Assembly: GCA_965249815.1 (NCBI GenBank)
Contig: CBDFMV010000003.1
Coordinates: 248,001-312,000 of the forward strand
Reading direction: 5' to 3'
Source: JAJAZB01 sp965249815
GTDB taxonomy: Bacteria > Bacteroidota > Bacteroidia > Cytophagales > Spirosomataceae
DNA length: 64,000 nt
Part shown: positions 15,660 through 25,660 of the stretch, in pieces
Position numbering within the stretch: position 1 is the first letter of the stretch
How the letters are laid out: the number at the start of each line of letters is the position of its first letter
Translations under genes and position numbers: made by a program
The notes under the pieces: model-generated
What the model was told of the DNA's origin: nothing
Database searches by the model: none
Seen by the model: only the letters and a program-made list of their open reading frames with translations

Positions 15660-17165
15660 CTACTTCTTCCAGAAACACACCCGATTCGCGGGCAGGCAGT
15701 CGATGCGGTGATAGCCCAGCGCTTGGGCGCGGGCAAATTCGCGCGGATTGGCGTATGTCAGCAGGTAGGGCGTCCGGGCCGTTTGCGGAGTGAGTTCGAT
15801 GCGTCGGTAGCGCTGGAGGTACAGATTCAGGTAGTAGTCGTTTTGGATGTCCGGCACCGAGAGAATCCCAACGCGCTGATTGTAAGGCAATTTCGAATGC
15901 GCCTTGATTTCAGCGATGCGGGTCTGCATCAGGCGGGGCGTACCGCTGAAATTGAGTTGGAACGTCAGGTACGTCAGTCCCGCAAACCCCAGCACCGCCG
16001 CGCCCAGCGCGGCTTGCAGGTCATGCGCCGTCAGGGAAGTCCGCTCGAACGATTCCTGCCAGAAACGAACCTGCCAGGCGGCGAAACCAAGCGCAAAGCA
16101 CGGCGTACCGGTCACGACGTAATGCGCGAACTGCTTGTCGATCAGGAGCATCGGTAAGGTAGCGGCCAGTCCTACGGTGCACAGCCACAGGCCCGTTTGC
16201 GCCTCCGGTTCCAATGGCCTCGTCCGGCGCACCATCACCAGCGTACTCAGCAGCATCGGGGCGACGTTGAGCACCATCACCCCCGCGATGTAGAAGCGGC
16301 CCCACGGTCCTTCGGTGCCACTGAATCGTTCCACCCGGTTTCCGCTCCATACGGCGAGCACCTGTCGCCTGAAATATTCCCCCAGAAATTCCCGCGCCGG
16401 GGTGTACACCAGCAGCAAGCCCAACAGCGCCGCAAACCCCAGTACCAGGCCGGCGGTTTGGGCCGCTCGCGGAAGCAGGCGCGCTGCCGTTCGTTCGAAC
16501 ACCAGCCAGTACAGGCCGGGCACGGCCCACAGAAAAAACGCGAACGGGCCTTTGCACAGAAAAGCCGCGAAGCTCCAGACCAATGCCCAGGTCCAGGCCG
16601 TCCACGCGGGAGTGCGGAGGCCGCGCACCATCGCGGCTAGCGCCCACACGCAGCAAGCCGCCTGGGGCACGTTGAGCAGGTTGTTGGACGCCGCAAAACG
16701 CACCTGCCAGGCCGTAGCTACCCACAACACGGGCAACCAACTGAAAGCCCGCAACGGTTCAGCCGGGAAAAGCACCTGCCACGCCCGCCCGCAACCCGCC
16801 AGCAACAAAGCAAAACTTAGGGCGCTGAAGAGTTTTTCGACGTACCACTGGTCACCCAGGAGCCGGTACAGCAACGATTCCAGGAAAAACAGCACCGGCG
16901 GATGGCCGTAAAACACGTTGTCGGGGGTTTGCTCAGTGGGAATCCAGTACGACTCAGCCCGCACCAGGTACGGCCGCCAGCACGACCCCGCCCCTACGGC
17001 CATGTTGCGGGCAACGGAGGCGTACGTCAGGCCGTCGTTGTCGAGGCCTTCGGTCAGGAACCGTGGCAGGTAAATGGCCAGGATTATGCCCAGCGTCACG
17101 GTGCGCCACAACGAGTGCCAGTGAGCCGTGGCAGGCATGGATGGGAGGATGGGTCGCTGGGTCAA
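15660..17165 (-). CDS. Multi-spanning glycosyltransferase, GT39/ArnT-like
   Basis: 501 aa with about 10-12 hydrophobic helices. The first periplasmic loop has the GLDNDGLTYASVARNMAVG motif, acidic residues typical of lipid-linked sugar transferases (PMT/ArnT), and YGHPPVLFFLESLLYRLLGD follows. Such enzymes move a sugar from polyprenyl phosphate to lipid or protein acceptors. It stands alone, convergent with the DUF1501 gene and divergent from the MFS gene. Acceptor unknown. Confidence 0.78.
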   Translation of the reverse strand: MTQRPILPSMPATAHWHSLWRTVTLGIILAIYLPRFLTEGLDNDGLTYASVARNMAVGAGSCWRPYLVRAESYWIPTEQTPDNVFYGHPPVLFFLESLLYRLLGDQWYVEKLFSALSFALLLAGCGRAWQVLFPAEPLRAFSWLPVLWVATAWQVRFAASNNLLNVPQAACCVWALAAMVRGLRTPAWTAWTWALVWSFAAFLCKGPFAFFLWAVPGLYWLVFERTAARLLPRAAQTAGLVLGFAALLGLLLVYTPAREFLGEYFRRQVLAVWSGNRVERFSGTEGPWGRFYIAGVMVLNVAPMLLSTLVMVRRTRPLEPEAQTGLWLCTVGLAATLPMLLIDKQFAHYVVTGTPCFALGFAAWQVRFWQESFERTSLTAHDLQAALGAAVLGFAGLTYLTFQLNFSGTPRLMQTRIAEIKAHSKLPYNQRVGILSVPDIQNDYYLNLYLQRYRRIELTPQTARTPYLLTYANPREFARAQALGYHRIDCLPANRVCFWKK

Positions 17166-17242
17166 CCCCTAAAAGTAACCGATTGCCCCGATTCTTTCAA
17201 ACCGGATGGTATCTTTAGGGCCTTGTTCAGCCTGCTTTTTCC

Positions 17243-18484
17243 GTGAGTCAAGCCCGTCCCGACCCCTACCTCGCCCTTCGTTACCCCGAATTTCGCCTTT
17301 ACGTCGCGGGTAGTTTTCTGCTCACCAGTGCCCTGCTCATTCAGGAAGTGGTGCTGGGTTACGAACTCTACCAACTCACCCACGATCCGCTCACGCTCGG
17401 CCTGATTGGCCTGGCCGAGGCCCTGCCCTTCATCGGCGTGTCGCTCTTCGGTGGCCACTACGCCGACAACCGCGACAAAAAAACCATCCTGCTGCTGAGT
17501 TTACTCGTGATCATGGCCGGGTCGGTGATCCTAACGGTGGTGACCTACCCGACGGTGCGGGCGGGCCTGAGCCAGGCACACCTGCTGCTCTGGGTGTACG
17601 GGGTGATTTTCCTCATCGGGCTGGCGCGGGGATTTTACAGCCCGACGGCCTCGTCGCTGAAGGCGTTTCTGACGCCCCGCGAGGTGTACGCCAACGCCTC
17701 GGTGTGGTACAGCACGGCCTGGCAAGGTGGGGCCATCGTCGGGCCGGGCGCGGCAGGGTACCTGCTCGATGGCCTGGGGTTGACCAACACGCTCCTCGTG
17801 GTCATCGTCCTGATTGGACTGGTGATGCTTTTTCAAAGTTTTATCAAACGGAAACCCGTCGCGGTGGCCGAAAAAACGGACCTGTTCGAGAGCATGCGCG
17901 AAGGGCTGCGCTACGTGTTCAACTCCAAAGTCATTCTCTACTCCATCTCGCTCGACCTCGCGGCGGTGTTGTTTGGCGGTGTGGTGGCCATTCTGCCCGT
18001 GTTCGCCCAGGACATTCTGCACGTGGGCGCACGGGGCTTCGGCCTGCTGCGGGCCTCGCCTTCGGTCGGGGCGCTGCTCACCTTCGTGGCGCTGGCTTAC
18101 CTGCCGGTGATGCACCACGCCTGGCGAAATATGCTCATCGCCGTGGCCGGTTTCGGCATTGCCACGCTGGTGTTCGCCGTCTCGACCAACTTCTGGCTGT
18201 CGGTAGCAATGCTGTTCCTGACGGGCGCGTTCGACGGTATCAGCGTCGTCATTCGCCAAACCATCATGCAGGTGATTCCACCCGACCACCTGCGCGGGCG
18301 GGTGTCGGCGGTCAACGGCATTTTCGTCAGTTCGTCCAATGAAATCGGGGCGTTCGAGTCGGGCCTGGCGGCCAAACTGCTCGGCACGGTGCCTTCGGTG
18401 CTCGTCGGCGGCGCGCTCACGATGGGCATCGTGGCGTACGTCTGGGCGAAATCGAAGGAGTTATTCGGGATGAAGTTTACCTGA
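17243..18484 (+). CDS. MFS transporter, EntS-like exporter
   Basis: 413 aa, 12 predicted helices. GGHYADNRDKKTILLLS, the motif A loop between helices 2 and 3, and PSASSLKAF-like SPTASSLKAFLTPRE are characteristic of the enterobactin-exporter/DHA3 group of the MFS. I used the GTG at 17243 (reading MSQARPDPYLALRYPEFRLY), since it gives the usual N-terminus. Upstream 77 bp are shared with the divergent glycosyltransferase gene. Substrate not predictable. Confidence 0.85.
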   Translation: MSQARPDPYLALRYPEFRLYVAGSFLLTSALLIQEVVLGYELYQLTHDPLTLGLIGLAEALPFIGVSLFGGHYADNRDKKTILLLSLLVIMAGSVILTVVTYPTVRAGLSQAHLLLWVYGVIFLIGLARGFYSPTASSLKAFLTPREVYANASVWYSTAWQGGAIVGPGAAGYLLDGLGLTNTLLVVIVLIGLVMLFQSFIKRKPVAVAEKTDLFESMREGLRYVFNSKVILYSISLDLAAVLFGGVVAILPVFAQDILHVGARGFGLLRASPSVGALLTFVALAYLPVMHHAWRNMLIAVAGFGIATLVFAVSTNFWLSVAMLFLTGAFDGISVVIRQTIMQVIPPDHLRGRVSAVNGIFVSSSNEIGAFESGLAAKLLGTVPSVLVGGALTMGIVAYVWAKSKELFGMKFT

Positions 18485-18529
18485 TTTTTCCAAGCTCAGG
18501 CCCGGTTCGGTAAGGCCAAAAACGGCCCG

Positions 18530-19567
18530 TCAGGGCTTTGTTGCCCAAATCAGCCCGTAGTCCATGCTGGTCGGAAGGGTTTCATCGGAAGGAGCCAGGC
18601 CCGCTTCCTTAAACCAGCCCCGGTATTCGGCGCGGCTGTAGGCCCGGCCTTTCGTCACCCAGAAAAGTTGCGCGGAATAGTCGGTCACGGCCAGCGGTCC
18701 GTCGAGCGCGTCGTTCAGGAAAGCGTCGTGCACCCAGAGCGTGCCGCCGGGTTGGAGCGCCGCCGCAAACCGGTGGGTCAGCGCCCGGCAGGTGTCGGTG
18801 GGCCAGTCGTGAAACAGGCTGGCAGCCAGCAGCACGTCGGTGGTCGGCAGCGGGTCAGTTAGCATGTCGCCGGGCTGGAACGTCACTCGGTCGCGCACGC
18901 CCGCCGCGCCGGGGCGTTGGCAAAACGCGTCGAGCAGTTCGGTGGCCACGGCCAGCACCGCCGCCCGGTCGAACACCGTAGCCGTGGCGCGGGGGTTTTT
19001 GAGCAGGTATTCGTAGGAAAAAAAGCCGGTTCCGCCCGCCACGTCGAGCAGGTGACCGTTGCCAGCGGGCAGGTGTTGGGCCACCAGCGGCGCGAGCGCC
19101 TGGGCACGCCCGGCCAGCCCGAGCGTGAGGCGGCGGGCGGTTTCGGGGTCGTCCATCGGCGAGGGGCTTGCGTCGTCTTTCACGAAATCGACGCCCGCCG
19201 TCGGGTCGCGCGGCCCGTCGTGGCGGAGGCGTTCGGCCATTTCGAGGACGCCCGCGTCGTCGCCTTCCAGTCCGACGTAGCCCGCCAGCGTGGGCGTGTG
19301 GGTCTGGGCGAGGTGGCGGCCCAGGTCGGTCAGCGTCAGGCGGTTGTTTTCGTCGAAAAAAAGCAACTCCATCGCGCACAACGCCGGAAAAAGCACCCTC
19401 GCCGGGCGCTCGGCGAGGCCCAGCCGGGCGGCGGCTTCGGGCAGCGAAAGCGGCGTTTCGCCCAGCGTTTCAAACACGTTCAACTGGCTGACGGCGGCCA
19501 CCAGCAGCCGCGAACCGTACACGGCCCGCAGGTGGCGGGTGATGGGGGCCAGATCGGGGGAAGGCAT
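18530..19567 (-). CDS. SAM-dependent O-methyltransferase with winged-helix dimerisation domain
   Basis: 345 aa. Residues 1-110 form a winged-helix-like dimerisation domain (LLVAAVSQLNVFETLGETPLSLPEAAARLGL); residues about 150-340 are a class I methyltransferase with motif I LLDVAGGTGFFSYEYLL and a catalytic region LFHDWPTDTCRALTHRF. This is the Methyltransf_2 layout of hydroxyneurosporene and acetylserotonin methyltransferases. Lies 21 bp after the symporter gene on the minus strand, so may share its transcript. Substrate unknown. Confidence 0.82.
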   Translation of the reverse strand: MPSPDLAPITRHLRAVYGSRLLVAAVSQLNVFETLGETPLSLPEAAARLGLAERPARVLFPALCAMELLFFDENNRLTLTDLGRHLAQTHTPTLAGYVGLEGDDAGVLEMAERLRHDGPRDPTAGVDFVKDDASPSPMDDPETARRLTLGLAGRAQALAPLVAQHLPAGNGHLLDVAGGTGFFSYEYLLKNPRATATVFDRAAVLAVATELLDAFCQRPGAAGVRDRVTFQPGDMLTDPLPTTDVLLAASLFHDWPTDTCRALTHRFAAALQPGGTLWVHDAFLNDALDGPLAVTDYSAQLFWVTKGRAYSRAEYRGWFKEAGLAPSDETLPTSMDYGLIWATKP

Positions 19568-19588
19568 GGGATTAGGTTGACGGGTGCC

Positions 19589-20860
19589 TCAATACTCAAA
19601 ATTAGCCAGTTCGTCTTTTTGCAATTTGCCAAACGCCCGTTCCATTTTTTGCCGGTCGAAATCCTTTTCGTGGTTGGCCAGGAAAATCGTCGCCACGCCG
19701 TTGCCAATCAGGTTGGTGAGGCTGCGGGCCTCGCTCATGAAGCGGTCGACGCCCAGCAGCAGCGCCAGGCCCTCGACCGGAATGACGCGCACCGCCGACA
19801 GCGTACTCGCCAGCACAATAAACCCGCTGCCCGTGACGCCCGCCGCGCCTTTGGAGGTCAGCATCAGAATCCCGGCGATGGTGAGCATCTGGCCGAGGGT
19901 GAGATCCACGCTGAACACCTGCGCGAGAAAGATTGTGGCCATCGAGAGGTAAATCGTGGTGCCGTCGAGGTTGAAACTGTACCCGGCGGGCACCACCAGC
20001 CCCACCACCGAGCGCCCGCAGCCCATCCGTTCGAGTTTTTCCATCAGCCCCGGCAAACCCGATTCCGACGAACTGGTGCCGAGCACAATCAGCAATTCTT
20101 CTTTGATGAAGACCAAAAATTTCCACAAACTGACCCGGTAGTAGGCCAGAAGTGCGTTCAAAACGCCGAAAATGAACAGCGCCATTGTGCAGTACACCGT
20201 CAGCATGAGTTTGCCCAGCGGCAGCAGCGTGGCCAGCCCGAACTTGCCCACCGTGAAGGCCATGCCCGCAAACGCACCCAGCGGGGCGAGTACCATCACG
20301 AGTTTGAGGATGCCGAAAAAGACCTTAGCCAATTTCTCGAAGGTACCGACGAGGGCCGTTCCAACGCTGCCCGCCCGCGTGAGCGCCATGCCGAACAACA
20401 CGCTGAACACCAGCACCTGCAAAATGTCGCCTTCGGCAAAGGCTTTCACGAAATTAGACGGCACGACGTGCAGGAAAAACTGCACCCAGTCGAACTCGCC
20501 CGCCGCCTGCTGGTACTGGCGGATGTCGCCGCGTTCGAGCGACGAGGTGTCGAGGCCCGCCCCCGGCTGGATGACATGCGAGACGAGAATGCCGATGAAC
20601 AGCGCCGCCGTCGTGACGATTTCAAAATAGAGGAGGGCTTTTCCGCCGACGCGCCCGACGCGCTTCAAATCACCCATATTGCTGATTCCCAACACGATAG
20701 TCAGGAAAATAATGGGTGCAATCACCATTTTGATCAGGTTGATGAAGGCATCCCCAAAGGGCTTGAGGCCGGTGGCCGTTTTCGGAAAGAAATGCCCGAC
20801 CAGTACGCCCAGCGCGATGGCCAGGAGCACCTGCACGGTGAGGTTGCGAAAGATTTTCAT
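19589..20860 (-). CDS. Dicarboxylate/amino acid:cation symporter (DAACS)
   Basis: 423 aa, eight transmembrane helices with two re-entrant hairpins. Signatures: SSSESGLPGLMEKLERMGCG (the serine-rich loop of hairpin 1) and GYSFNLDGTTIYLSMATIF (helix 7, NMDGT-like). Family members carry glutamate, aspartate or C4-dicarboxylates with Na+ or H+ across the inner membrane. Start ATG at 20860 (MKIFRNLTVQVLLAIALG). A hairpin repeat lies between its start and the upstream PhyH gene. Confidence 0.93.
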   Translation of the reverse strand: MKIFRNLTVQVLLAIALGVLVGHFFPKTATGLKPFGDAFINLIKMVIAPIIFLTIVLGISNMGDLKRVGRVGGKALLYFEIVTTAALFIGILVSHVIQPGAGLDTSSLERGDIRQYQQAAGEFDWVQFFLHVVPSNFVKAFAEGDILQVLVFSVLFGMALTRAGSVGTALVGTFEKLAKVFFGILKLVMVLAPLGAFAGMAFTVGKFGLATLLPLGKLMLTVYCTMALFIFGVLNALLAYYRVSLWKFLVFIKEELLIVLGTSSSESGLPGLMEKLERMGCGRSVVGLVVPAGYSFNLDGTTIYLSMATIFLAQVFSVDLTLGQMLTIAGILMLTSKGAAGVTGSGFIVLASTLSAVRVIPVEGLALLLGVDRFMSEARSLTNLIGNGVATIFLANHEKDFDRQKMERAFGKLQKDELANFEY

Positions 20861-20880
20861 AAAAAAACGCTGAAATAGAA

Positions 20881-20913
20881 AGACCTAACAGGTTTTTGAA
20901 ACCTGTTAGGTCT
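20881..20913. repeat. Perfect hairpin, AGACCTAACAGGTTT type
   Basis: 15-bp perfect stem, AGACCTAACAGGTTT (20881-20895) with AAACCTGTTAGGTCT (20899-20913) and a 3-nt loop. From memory, hairpins with this core are common between genes in Cytophagales genomes. It sits between the PhyH stop and the symporter start and could end or process the PhyH transcript. Confidence 0.75.
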
Positions 20914-20918
20914 TCGAT

Positions 20919-21941
20919 TCACCGCCCGCCGAGTTTTCTCTTCACCGTATTTACCAATCCGCTCGGCAGTAGTTTCGAAGCGGCTTTCAGCGTTTTCCGT
21001 ACCGATTCGGGCAGCACGATGCGCACGTCGTAGCCTTCGTGCTGCTGGGCCAGGGCCTCGCCCATGTACTTGTTGGTCACTTTCTCGCCCGTTCGGATGT
21101 CGGTAATTCGCCGGATAAACGTGCGGTTGAGCGGCATGTCGGAGAGCAGCGGTGTGTAGTACACGCAGTCCTCAAAGTAGTAGTGCGTCACCTGGCTCCA
21201 GCGGGTGGAGCCTTCCTGAGTGATTTTCTCGCCGCCGTGGAGCAGGTTGGCCGCCCAGATGAGCGCCTGGCCTTTTTTCATGTTCAGGATGGCCTTTTTC
21301 AGCCCCATTTCCTGAATGCTGGCCTCGATGAAATTCTCGTACTGCCGGGCAAAATAGCCGTAAGTTTCGTCCATCGAGCGGCTGTCCGACCCGCGCAGGT
21401 TCATGTCCACCATGTCGAAAAACGGCAGTTTGTGGCTTTTCGGGTAGTAGTGCAGCGGTCCGTTGCCGGCGTGAACGTCCTCCATCGCAATCCAGACCCC
21501 GCACATGAAACGCTGGGGAATGGAGCTGAAGTGAATCATGTCGGAGTGGGTTTTTTGCTGGGTGCCCACGTTGAAATTGAGCGTCTGGAACGGGATCGGC
21601 TCGCGGCGGTACAGCACCCGCAGCACGTCCAGCACCTTCGGCGCGATGGCAATGGCCTTCACGTCGGGGTTGTGCGACCACGCGTCCTGGATGCGCGTCA
21701 CGTTCTGTTCGGCGTAGGTGGGCGCGAGGGCCTTCACGGCGTCGTCGATGGTGCCGAGGCTCACCTCGGGGTCGAATACCACGTAGCCTTCTTCGGCGTA
21801 GTGGCGCACGAGGGCCTCCATGTCGGGGCTGAGGGCCGCTTTTTTGAGTTCGCTTTCAAAAAACGGCGACTCAATCCAGGGCATGTTTTTCTTCAGTTCG
21901 TCAAGGGATTTCAACGGACGGTCAACAGTAGATACAGCCAT
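20919..21941 (-). CDS. Phytanoyl-CoA dioxygenase (PhyH) family protein
   Basis: 340 aa Fe(II)/2-oxoglutarate oxygenase. The iron triad is visible as H and D in KTHSDMIHFSS and the distal H in NLLHGGEKITQEG, followed by the 2OG-binding R of TRWSQVTHYYF. Start ATG 21941 (MAVSTVDRPLKSLDELKKN) is preferred to an upstream in-frame ATG at 21995. It lies 82 bp after the CRTAC1 gene on the same strand. The substrate is unknown; PhyH enzymes hydroxylate small aliphatic molecules. Confidence 0.85.
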   Translation of the reverse strand: MAVSTVDRPLKSLDELKKNMPWIESPFFESELKKAALSPDMEALVRHYAEEGYVVFDPEVSLGTIDDAVKALAPTYAEQNVTRIQDAWSHNPDVKAIAIAPKVLDVLRVLYRREPIPFQTLNFNVGTQQKTHSDMIHFSSIPQRFMCGVWIAMEDVHAGNGPLHYYPKSHKLPFFDMVDMNLRGSDSRSMDETYGYFARQYENFIEASIQEMGLKKAILNMKKGQALIWAANLLHGGEKITQEGSTRWSQVTHYYFEDCVYYTPLLSDMPLNRTFIRRITDIRTGEKVTNKYMGEALAQQHEGYDVRIVLPESVRKTLKAASKLLPSGLVNTVKRKLGGR

Positions 21942-22023
21942 GTTATGCGGGGTTGATGCGGTCTCAAAGTAGCGAGTTTTCGGGCGGTTGCGCAACCCGT
22001 TCGCTAAATCGCTGCCGTTTTTT

Positions 22024-25000
22024 TTACGGGGAAACGCCCGAGCGCCCGAACCTGGTCAGTAGCGGCTGCACCGCCTGCAACGCTGCGTTGTTTTTGGCCA
22101 CCACCACGGTTCGTTTTACTCCCGGACCCCGCAGCAGGCGGGCGTCGCGCACGTCGCCGGGTACGTCGAGGCCGCTTCGCTCGCGGGGAACGGGTTGAAA
22201 ATGCCCTTTCCCATCGCCCGCCAGCAACAGGCCCCGGCTGGCGTCGCACGGGCCGTACTGCACCCGCAACGGGTAAAAATTGCCCGCCACGAGCAAATCG
22301 TCGCGTCCGTCGCCGTTGAAATCGCCCGGTACGAGCGCCTGCGCCACCGACACCTGCGCCTCGCGGGGCAGCGGCACTGCCCGGAAATTGCCTTTGCCGT
22401 CGTTTTCAAAGTACGTGCTCGCCAGCGTGTGAACGGGCAGGGTCGTGGCTTTTTGCAACGCGTCGCCGAAAATGGTTTGCAGGGTCGCGTCGGCGTAATC
22501 GGCGTATTTCACAAAGGTTTTACGGAGCGTACCGATTTGGTCGAGCAGTTCGTCGCGTGAGGCCACAGGGTAGCGTTTACCGCCCTCCACCTGACTGATG
22601 ACGGGGTCCGGGCGTTCATCGTCGTTGAAATCGGCCACGGTCAGCGTGAGCGGGTCGGCGGGCGTGGCGTGCCACTGGGTGTTGAGGCCGAGGTTTCCGG
22701 CCACGAAATCCACGTCGCCGTCGTGGTCGAAATCGCGGGCGGTCAGGCAGGTCCACAGACCACCCGATTGCGGAAGTCGGATTAGTGCCTGAGGATTCAG
22801 CGTTCCCCGGTCATTTTTGAACAGCATCACCGGCATCCAGTCGCCCGCCAGCAACAGGTCGGGGCGGCGGTCGCCGTCGAAATCGGCCCAGGTAGCCGCC
22901 GTGACCATGCCGGGGTGTTGGAGGGCTTCGGGCGTAACGTCGGTGAATTTTAAGGCAGAAGTCAGGAGCGATCGATCCGCCGTACCGACGGAAGAAGAAG
23001 ATTTTTTATCCTGACTCCCAGCTCCTGACTCCTGACTCCTCCCCGACTCATTTCGCAGCAAAAAACTCCGCCCCGGCTGAGGAAACCGACCCGTAACGCT
23101 GCGGCCACCCACGAATAAATCAAGGTCGCCGTCACCGTCGAAATCGGCGGCAACGACGCAACTGCCGTTTTCAGTTTCGGCGGGGAGCGTTCCGGCGGGG
23201 GCTTTGGCAAAAGCGCCGTGCCCGTCGTTGAGGTACAGCCGATCCTGCAATTCAGGCGAACCGGGCTGCCACTCGTGTCCACCGCTGACGACGTACAAAT
23301 CGGCATCGCCATCGCCGTCGGCGTCGAAAAACAGCGCGCCCACGTCTTCGCTGCGGGCGTCGGCCTGCCAGGGCTGGGCGGGCGCGGGACGGAAACTGCC
23401 GTCGGTTTTTTGCAAAAACAACCGCCCGGCCTGTTCTACGGCCCCGCCCACGAACACGTCGTCGAGGCCATCGCCGTTCACGTCGCCCGAGGCCAGTTTC
23501 GGCCCCTGCCGCGAAAGCTGGTAGGGAATCAGCGGCTCGTACTTGAAATCGACCCAGGCGTTTTCACGGTGAACGAAATCCAGCCCGCTGCCCGCCGTGG
23601 CGTCGGCGAAGAGCGGCGCGGCCTCGGCGGACTTCGGCCTTTCCGCCCCGGCGACGGCCTCCTTTTGGTTGAAAACCAGCGTTTGATTCGCCGCGACGCT
23701 GGCCCGCCGACTCACACGCCCGTCGGGCCAGACCACGCGCACGAGTTGCGCCTGCGCCTTTTTTCCCAACCCGAAACTCAGCACCGGATCGACGCTGCTC
23801 TGGAATCCCCGGGCGGGTTGCTGTTCCTGCATCTGCTCGTCCACGAACACCGCCGCACCCACGGCGAGGCGGTTGTCTCCCTCACCTTCGAGCCTGATTT
23901 TCAGGAATTTATTCCCGATTTGCGTTTCCGCGTTGTTTCGGAAAATACCTGCCGGTTCGTTGGTGTTGTTGACGACCAAATCCAGGTCGCCGTCGTTGTC
24001 GAGGTCGGCGTAGGCGGCTCCGGTCGAAACGCCGCCCCCGCCCAGGCCCCAGGCATCGGTGCGGTTTTCAAAATGCAACCCACCCCCTGCCCCCTCGAGG
24101 GGGTCGAACAGGCTGCGGAAGGCGTAGTTGGGCACGTTCGCCGAGGGCATTTTGCCGATGAGTTCGAGGGCGGGGAGGTTCTGTTTGTAAGCCTGCTGGG
24201 TGGAAAGGTCACGTCCCTCGGCCGCTGCCCGCTGGCGGGCTTCCTCCACGTCGTACTTCAGGAAATCGAGGCTGGTGAAATCGCGCACGACGCCGTTGGT
24301 GATGAACAGGTCCTTGCGCCCGTCGAGGTCGAAATCCGCCGCCAGCACCGACCAACTCCAGTCGGTGGCCGAAATCCCCGCGAGTTGGCCGACTTCGGAG
24401 AAAACGGGCACGGGGTTCGGAGCAGAAGGCGTGTTTTTCTGCCCCCTGCCCCCCACCCCAAGCCCCGTGCCCATGTTCAACTGCAACATATTCCGCATTT
24501 GCTGGTGGTGAAAGCCGCTGTCGATCATCAACTGGTAGCGGTCGTACTCGTCGGGGCCTTTGAGGAGTTTCTGGCGGCGGTTGCCTTCGGGCAGCATGTC
24601 GAGCGTGACCAAATCGGGCCGACCGTCGTTGTTCAGATCGGCCAGATCGGTGCCCATCGTGTTGCGCGAAAGGTGGGCGAAGGCGGCCTGGGTCACTTCC
24701 TGGAAGGTACCGTCGCGCTGGTTGAGGTAGCAGTAGTCCGACTCTTCGTAGTCGTTCGAGACGTACAAATCGGGCCAGCCGTCGGCGTTCAGATCGCCCA
24801 CGGCCAGGCTGAGGCCAAAGTTGATGCCCCCGCCGCGAATGTGGGCTTCCTCGCTGACGTCAACGAATCGGGGATTTTTCGAACCTGAATTTTCCAATCC
24901 GCAATTCGTATCCACGGCGGCCCCATTCCCCATTCCGCAATTCCGGTACAACCGATTTCCAAAGTACGGGTGGCGCTTGGTGCGGAGTTTGGTGGTGTTG

Positions 25001-25620
25001 AAAAACGGCGTGTAGAACATGTTGGCGTGGTTGACCATGAAGCAGTCGAGGTCGCCGTCGCGGTCGTAATCGAAGAAAACGGTCTGGGTGGTAAAGCTGC
25101 CCGGCGCGTCGAGGCCGTACTCGGCGGCGCGTTCGGTGAAGGTCGGCACGCCGTCCGGGCCGGGACCGTTGTTGATAAAAAGCTGGTTGGTGCGGCGCGC
25201 CGGTTCGGGCCGGGCCGAGTAGCTGACGTACAAATCGGGCCGTCCGTCGGCATTCACGTCGGCCACGCTGACGCCCGTTTTCCAGTCGCCAAGCCTTCCG
25301 GCCACGCCCGCTTTCTCCGTGACGTCTTCAAAATGGAACGCTTTCCGGTTGAGGTAGAGCCGGTTGGGCACGTCGTTGCCGGTCAGGTACACGTCGGGCA
25401 GGCCGTCGGCGTTGAAATCGGCCAGGGCCACGCCGCCGCCATTGTAGTGGTACTCGTAGGTCATCACGTTCTGGGCGGCGCTTTCCCCGACGGTGTTTTC
25501 AAACGTGATGCCCGTGTCGCTGGCATCGAGGCGGGTAAACAGCGTGGGCGTTGCGGGGCGGCAGGCGTTCAGCAGGAGGAGCGCCCCAAACAGCGGTAGT
25601 TTACGAACGAGTGCGGTCAT
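22024..25620 (-). CDS. Giant FG-GAP/VCBS and ASPIC/UnbV (CRTAC1-like) lipoprotein
   Basis: 1198 aa. A lipoprotein signal ends LLLNACRP. Two halves of beta-propeller FG-GAP repeats (DFNADGLPDVYLTG, DVNADGRPDLYVS, DLNNDGRPDLVTLD and others), each with Asp-rich calcium-binding loops, flank an ASPIC/UnbV domain at about 573-650 ending SFGLGKKAQAQLVRVVWPDGR. Short low-complexity inserts interrupt it at about 223-246, 383-397, 507-515 and 859-888, the last one a hairpin module. Probably surface-exposed. It lies downstream of SusC/SusD after a terminator. Function unknown; binding of glycan or protein is inferred. Confidence 0.85.
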   Translation of the reverse strand: MTALVRKLPLFGALLLLNACRPATPTLFTRLDASDTGITFENTVGESAAQNVMTYEYHYNGGGVALADFNADGLPDVYLTGNDVPNRLYLNRKAFHFEDVTEKAGVAGRLGDWKTGVSVADVNADGRPDLYVSYSARPEPARRTNQLFINNGPGPDGVPTFTERAAEYGLDAPGSFTTQTVFFDYDRDGDLDCFMVNHANMFYTPFFNTTKLRTKRHPYFGNRLYRNCGMGNGAAVDTNCGLENSGSKNPRFVDVSEEAHIRGGGINFGLSLAVGDLNADGWPDLYVSNDYEESDYCYLNQRDGTFQEVTQAAFAHLSRNTMGTDLADLNNDGRPDLVTLDMLPEGNRRQKLLKGPDEYDRYQLMIDSGFHHQQMRNMLQLNMGTGLGVGGRGQKNTPSAPNPVPVFSEVGQLAGISATDWSWSVLAADFDLDGRKDLFITNGVVRDFTSLDFLKYDVEEARQRAAAEGRDLSTQQAYKQNLPALELIGKMPSANVPNYAFRSLFDPLEGAGGGLHFENRTDAWGLGGGGVSTGAAYADLDNDGDLDLVVNNTNEPAGIFRNNAETQIGNKFLKIRLEGEGDNRLAVGAAVFVDEQMQEQQPARGFQSSVDPVLSFGLGKKAQAQLVRVVWPDGRVSRRASVAANQTLVFNQKEAVAGAERPKSAEAAPLFADATAGSGLDFVHRENAWVDFKYEPLIPYQLSRQGPKLASGDVNGDGLDDVFVGGAVEQAGRLFLQKTDGSFRPAPAQPWQADARSEDVGALFFDADGDGDADLYVVSGGHEWQPGSPELQDRLYLNDGHGAFAKAPAGTLPAETENGSCVVAADFDGDGDLDLFVGGRSVTGRFPQPGRSFLLRNESGRSQESGAGSQDKKSSSSVGTADRSLLTSALKFTDVTPEALQHPGMVTAATWADFDGDRRPDLLLAGDWMPVMLFKNDRGTLNPQALIRLPQSGGLWTCLTARDFDHDGDVDFVAGNLGLNTQWHATPADPLTLTVADFNDDERPDPVISQVEGGKRYPVASRDELLDQIGTLRKTFVKYADYADATLQTIFGDALQKATTLPVHTLASTYFENDGKGNFRAVPLPREAQVSVAQALVPGDFNGDGRDDLLVAGNFYPLRVQYGPCDASRGLLLAGDGKGHFQPVPRERSGLDVPGDVRDARLLRGPGVKRTVVVAKNNAALQAVQPLLTRFGRSGVSP
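22951..23046. repeat. In-frame hairpin module inside CRTAC1 gene
   Basis: Left words CAGAAGTCAGGAG (22956-22968), right words CTCCTGACTCCTGACTCC (23022-23039); encodes SGRSQESGAGSQDKK on the minus strand. The same type of module sits at the same position in the paralogue at 32822. Confidence 0.75.
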
Positions 25621-25660
25621 GAAAGCGGTGATGAACCTTCAAAATAACGCGGAGTTTCGG

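Noticed and set aside
18917..20878. Plus-strand open frame of about 650 codons across methyltransferase and symporter genes
   Set aside because: Spans two real minus-strand genes and reads as low-complexity Arg/Gln/His-rich sequence.
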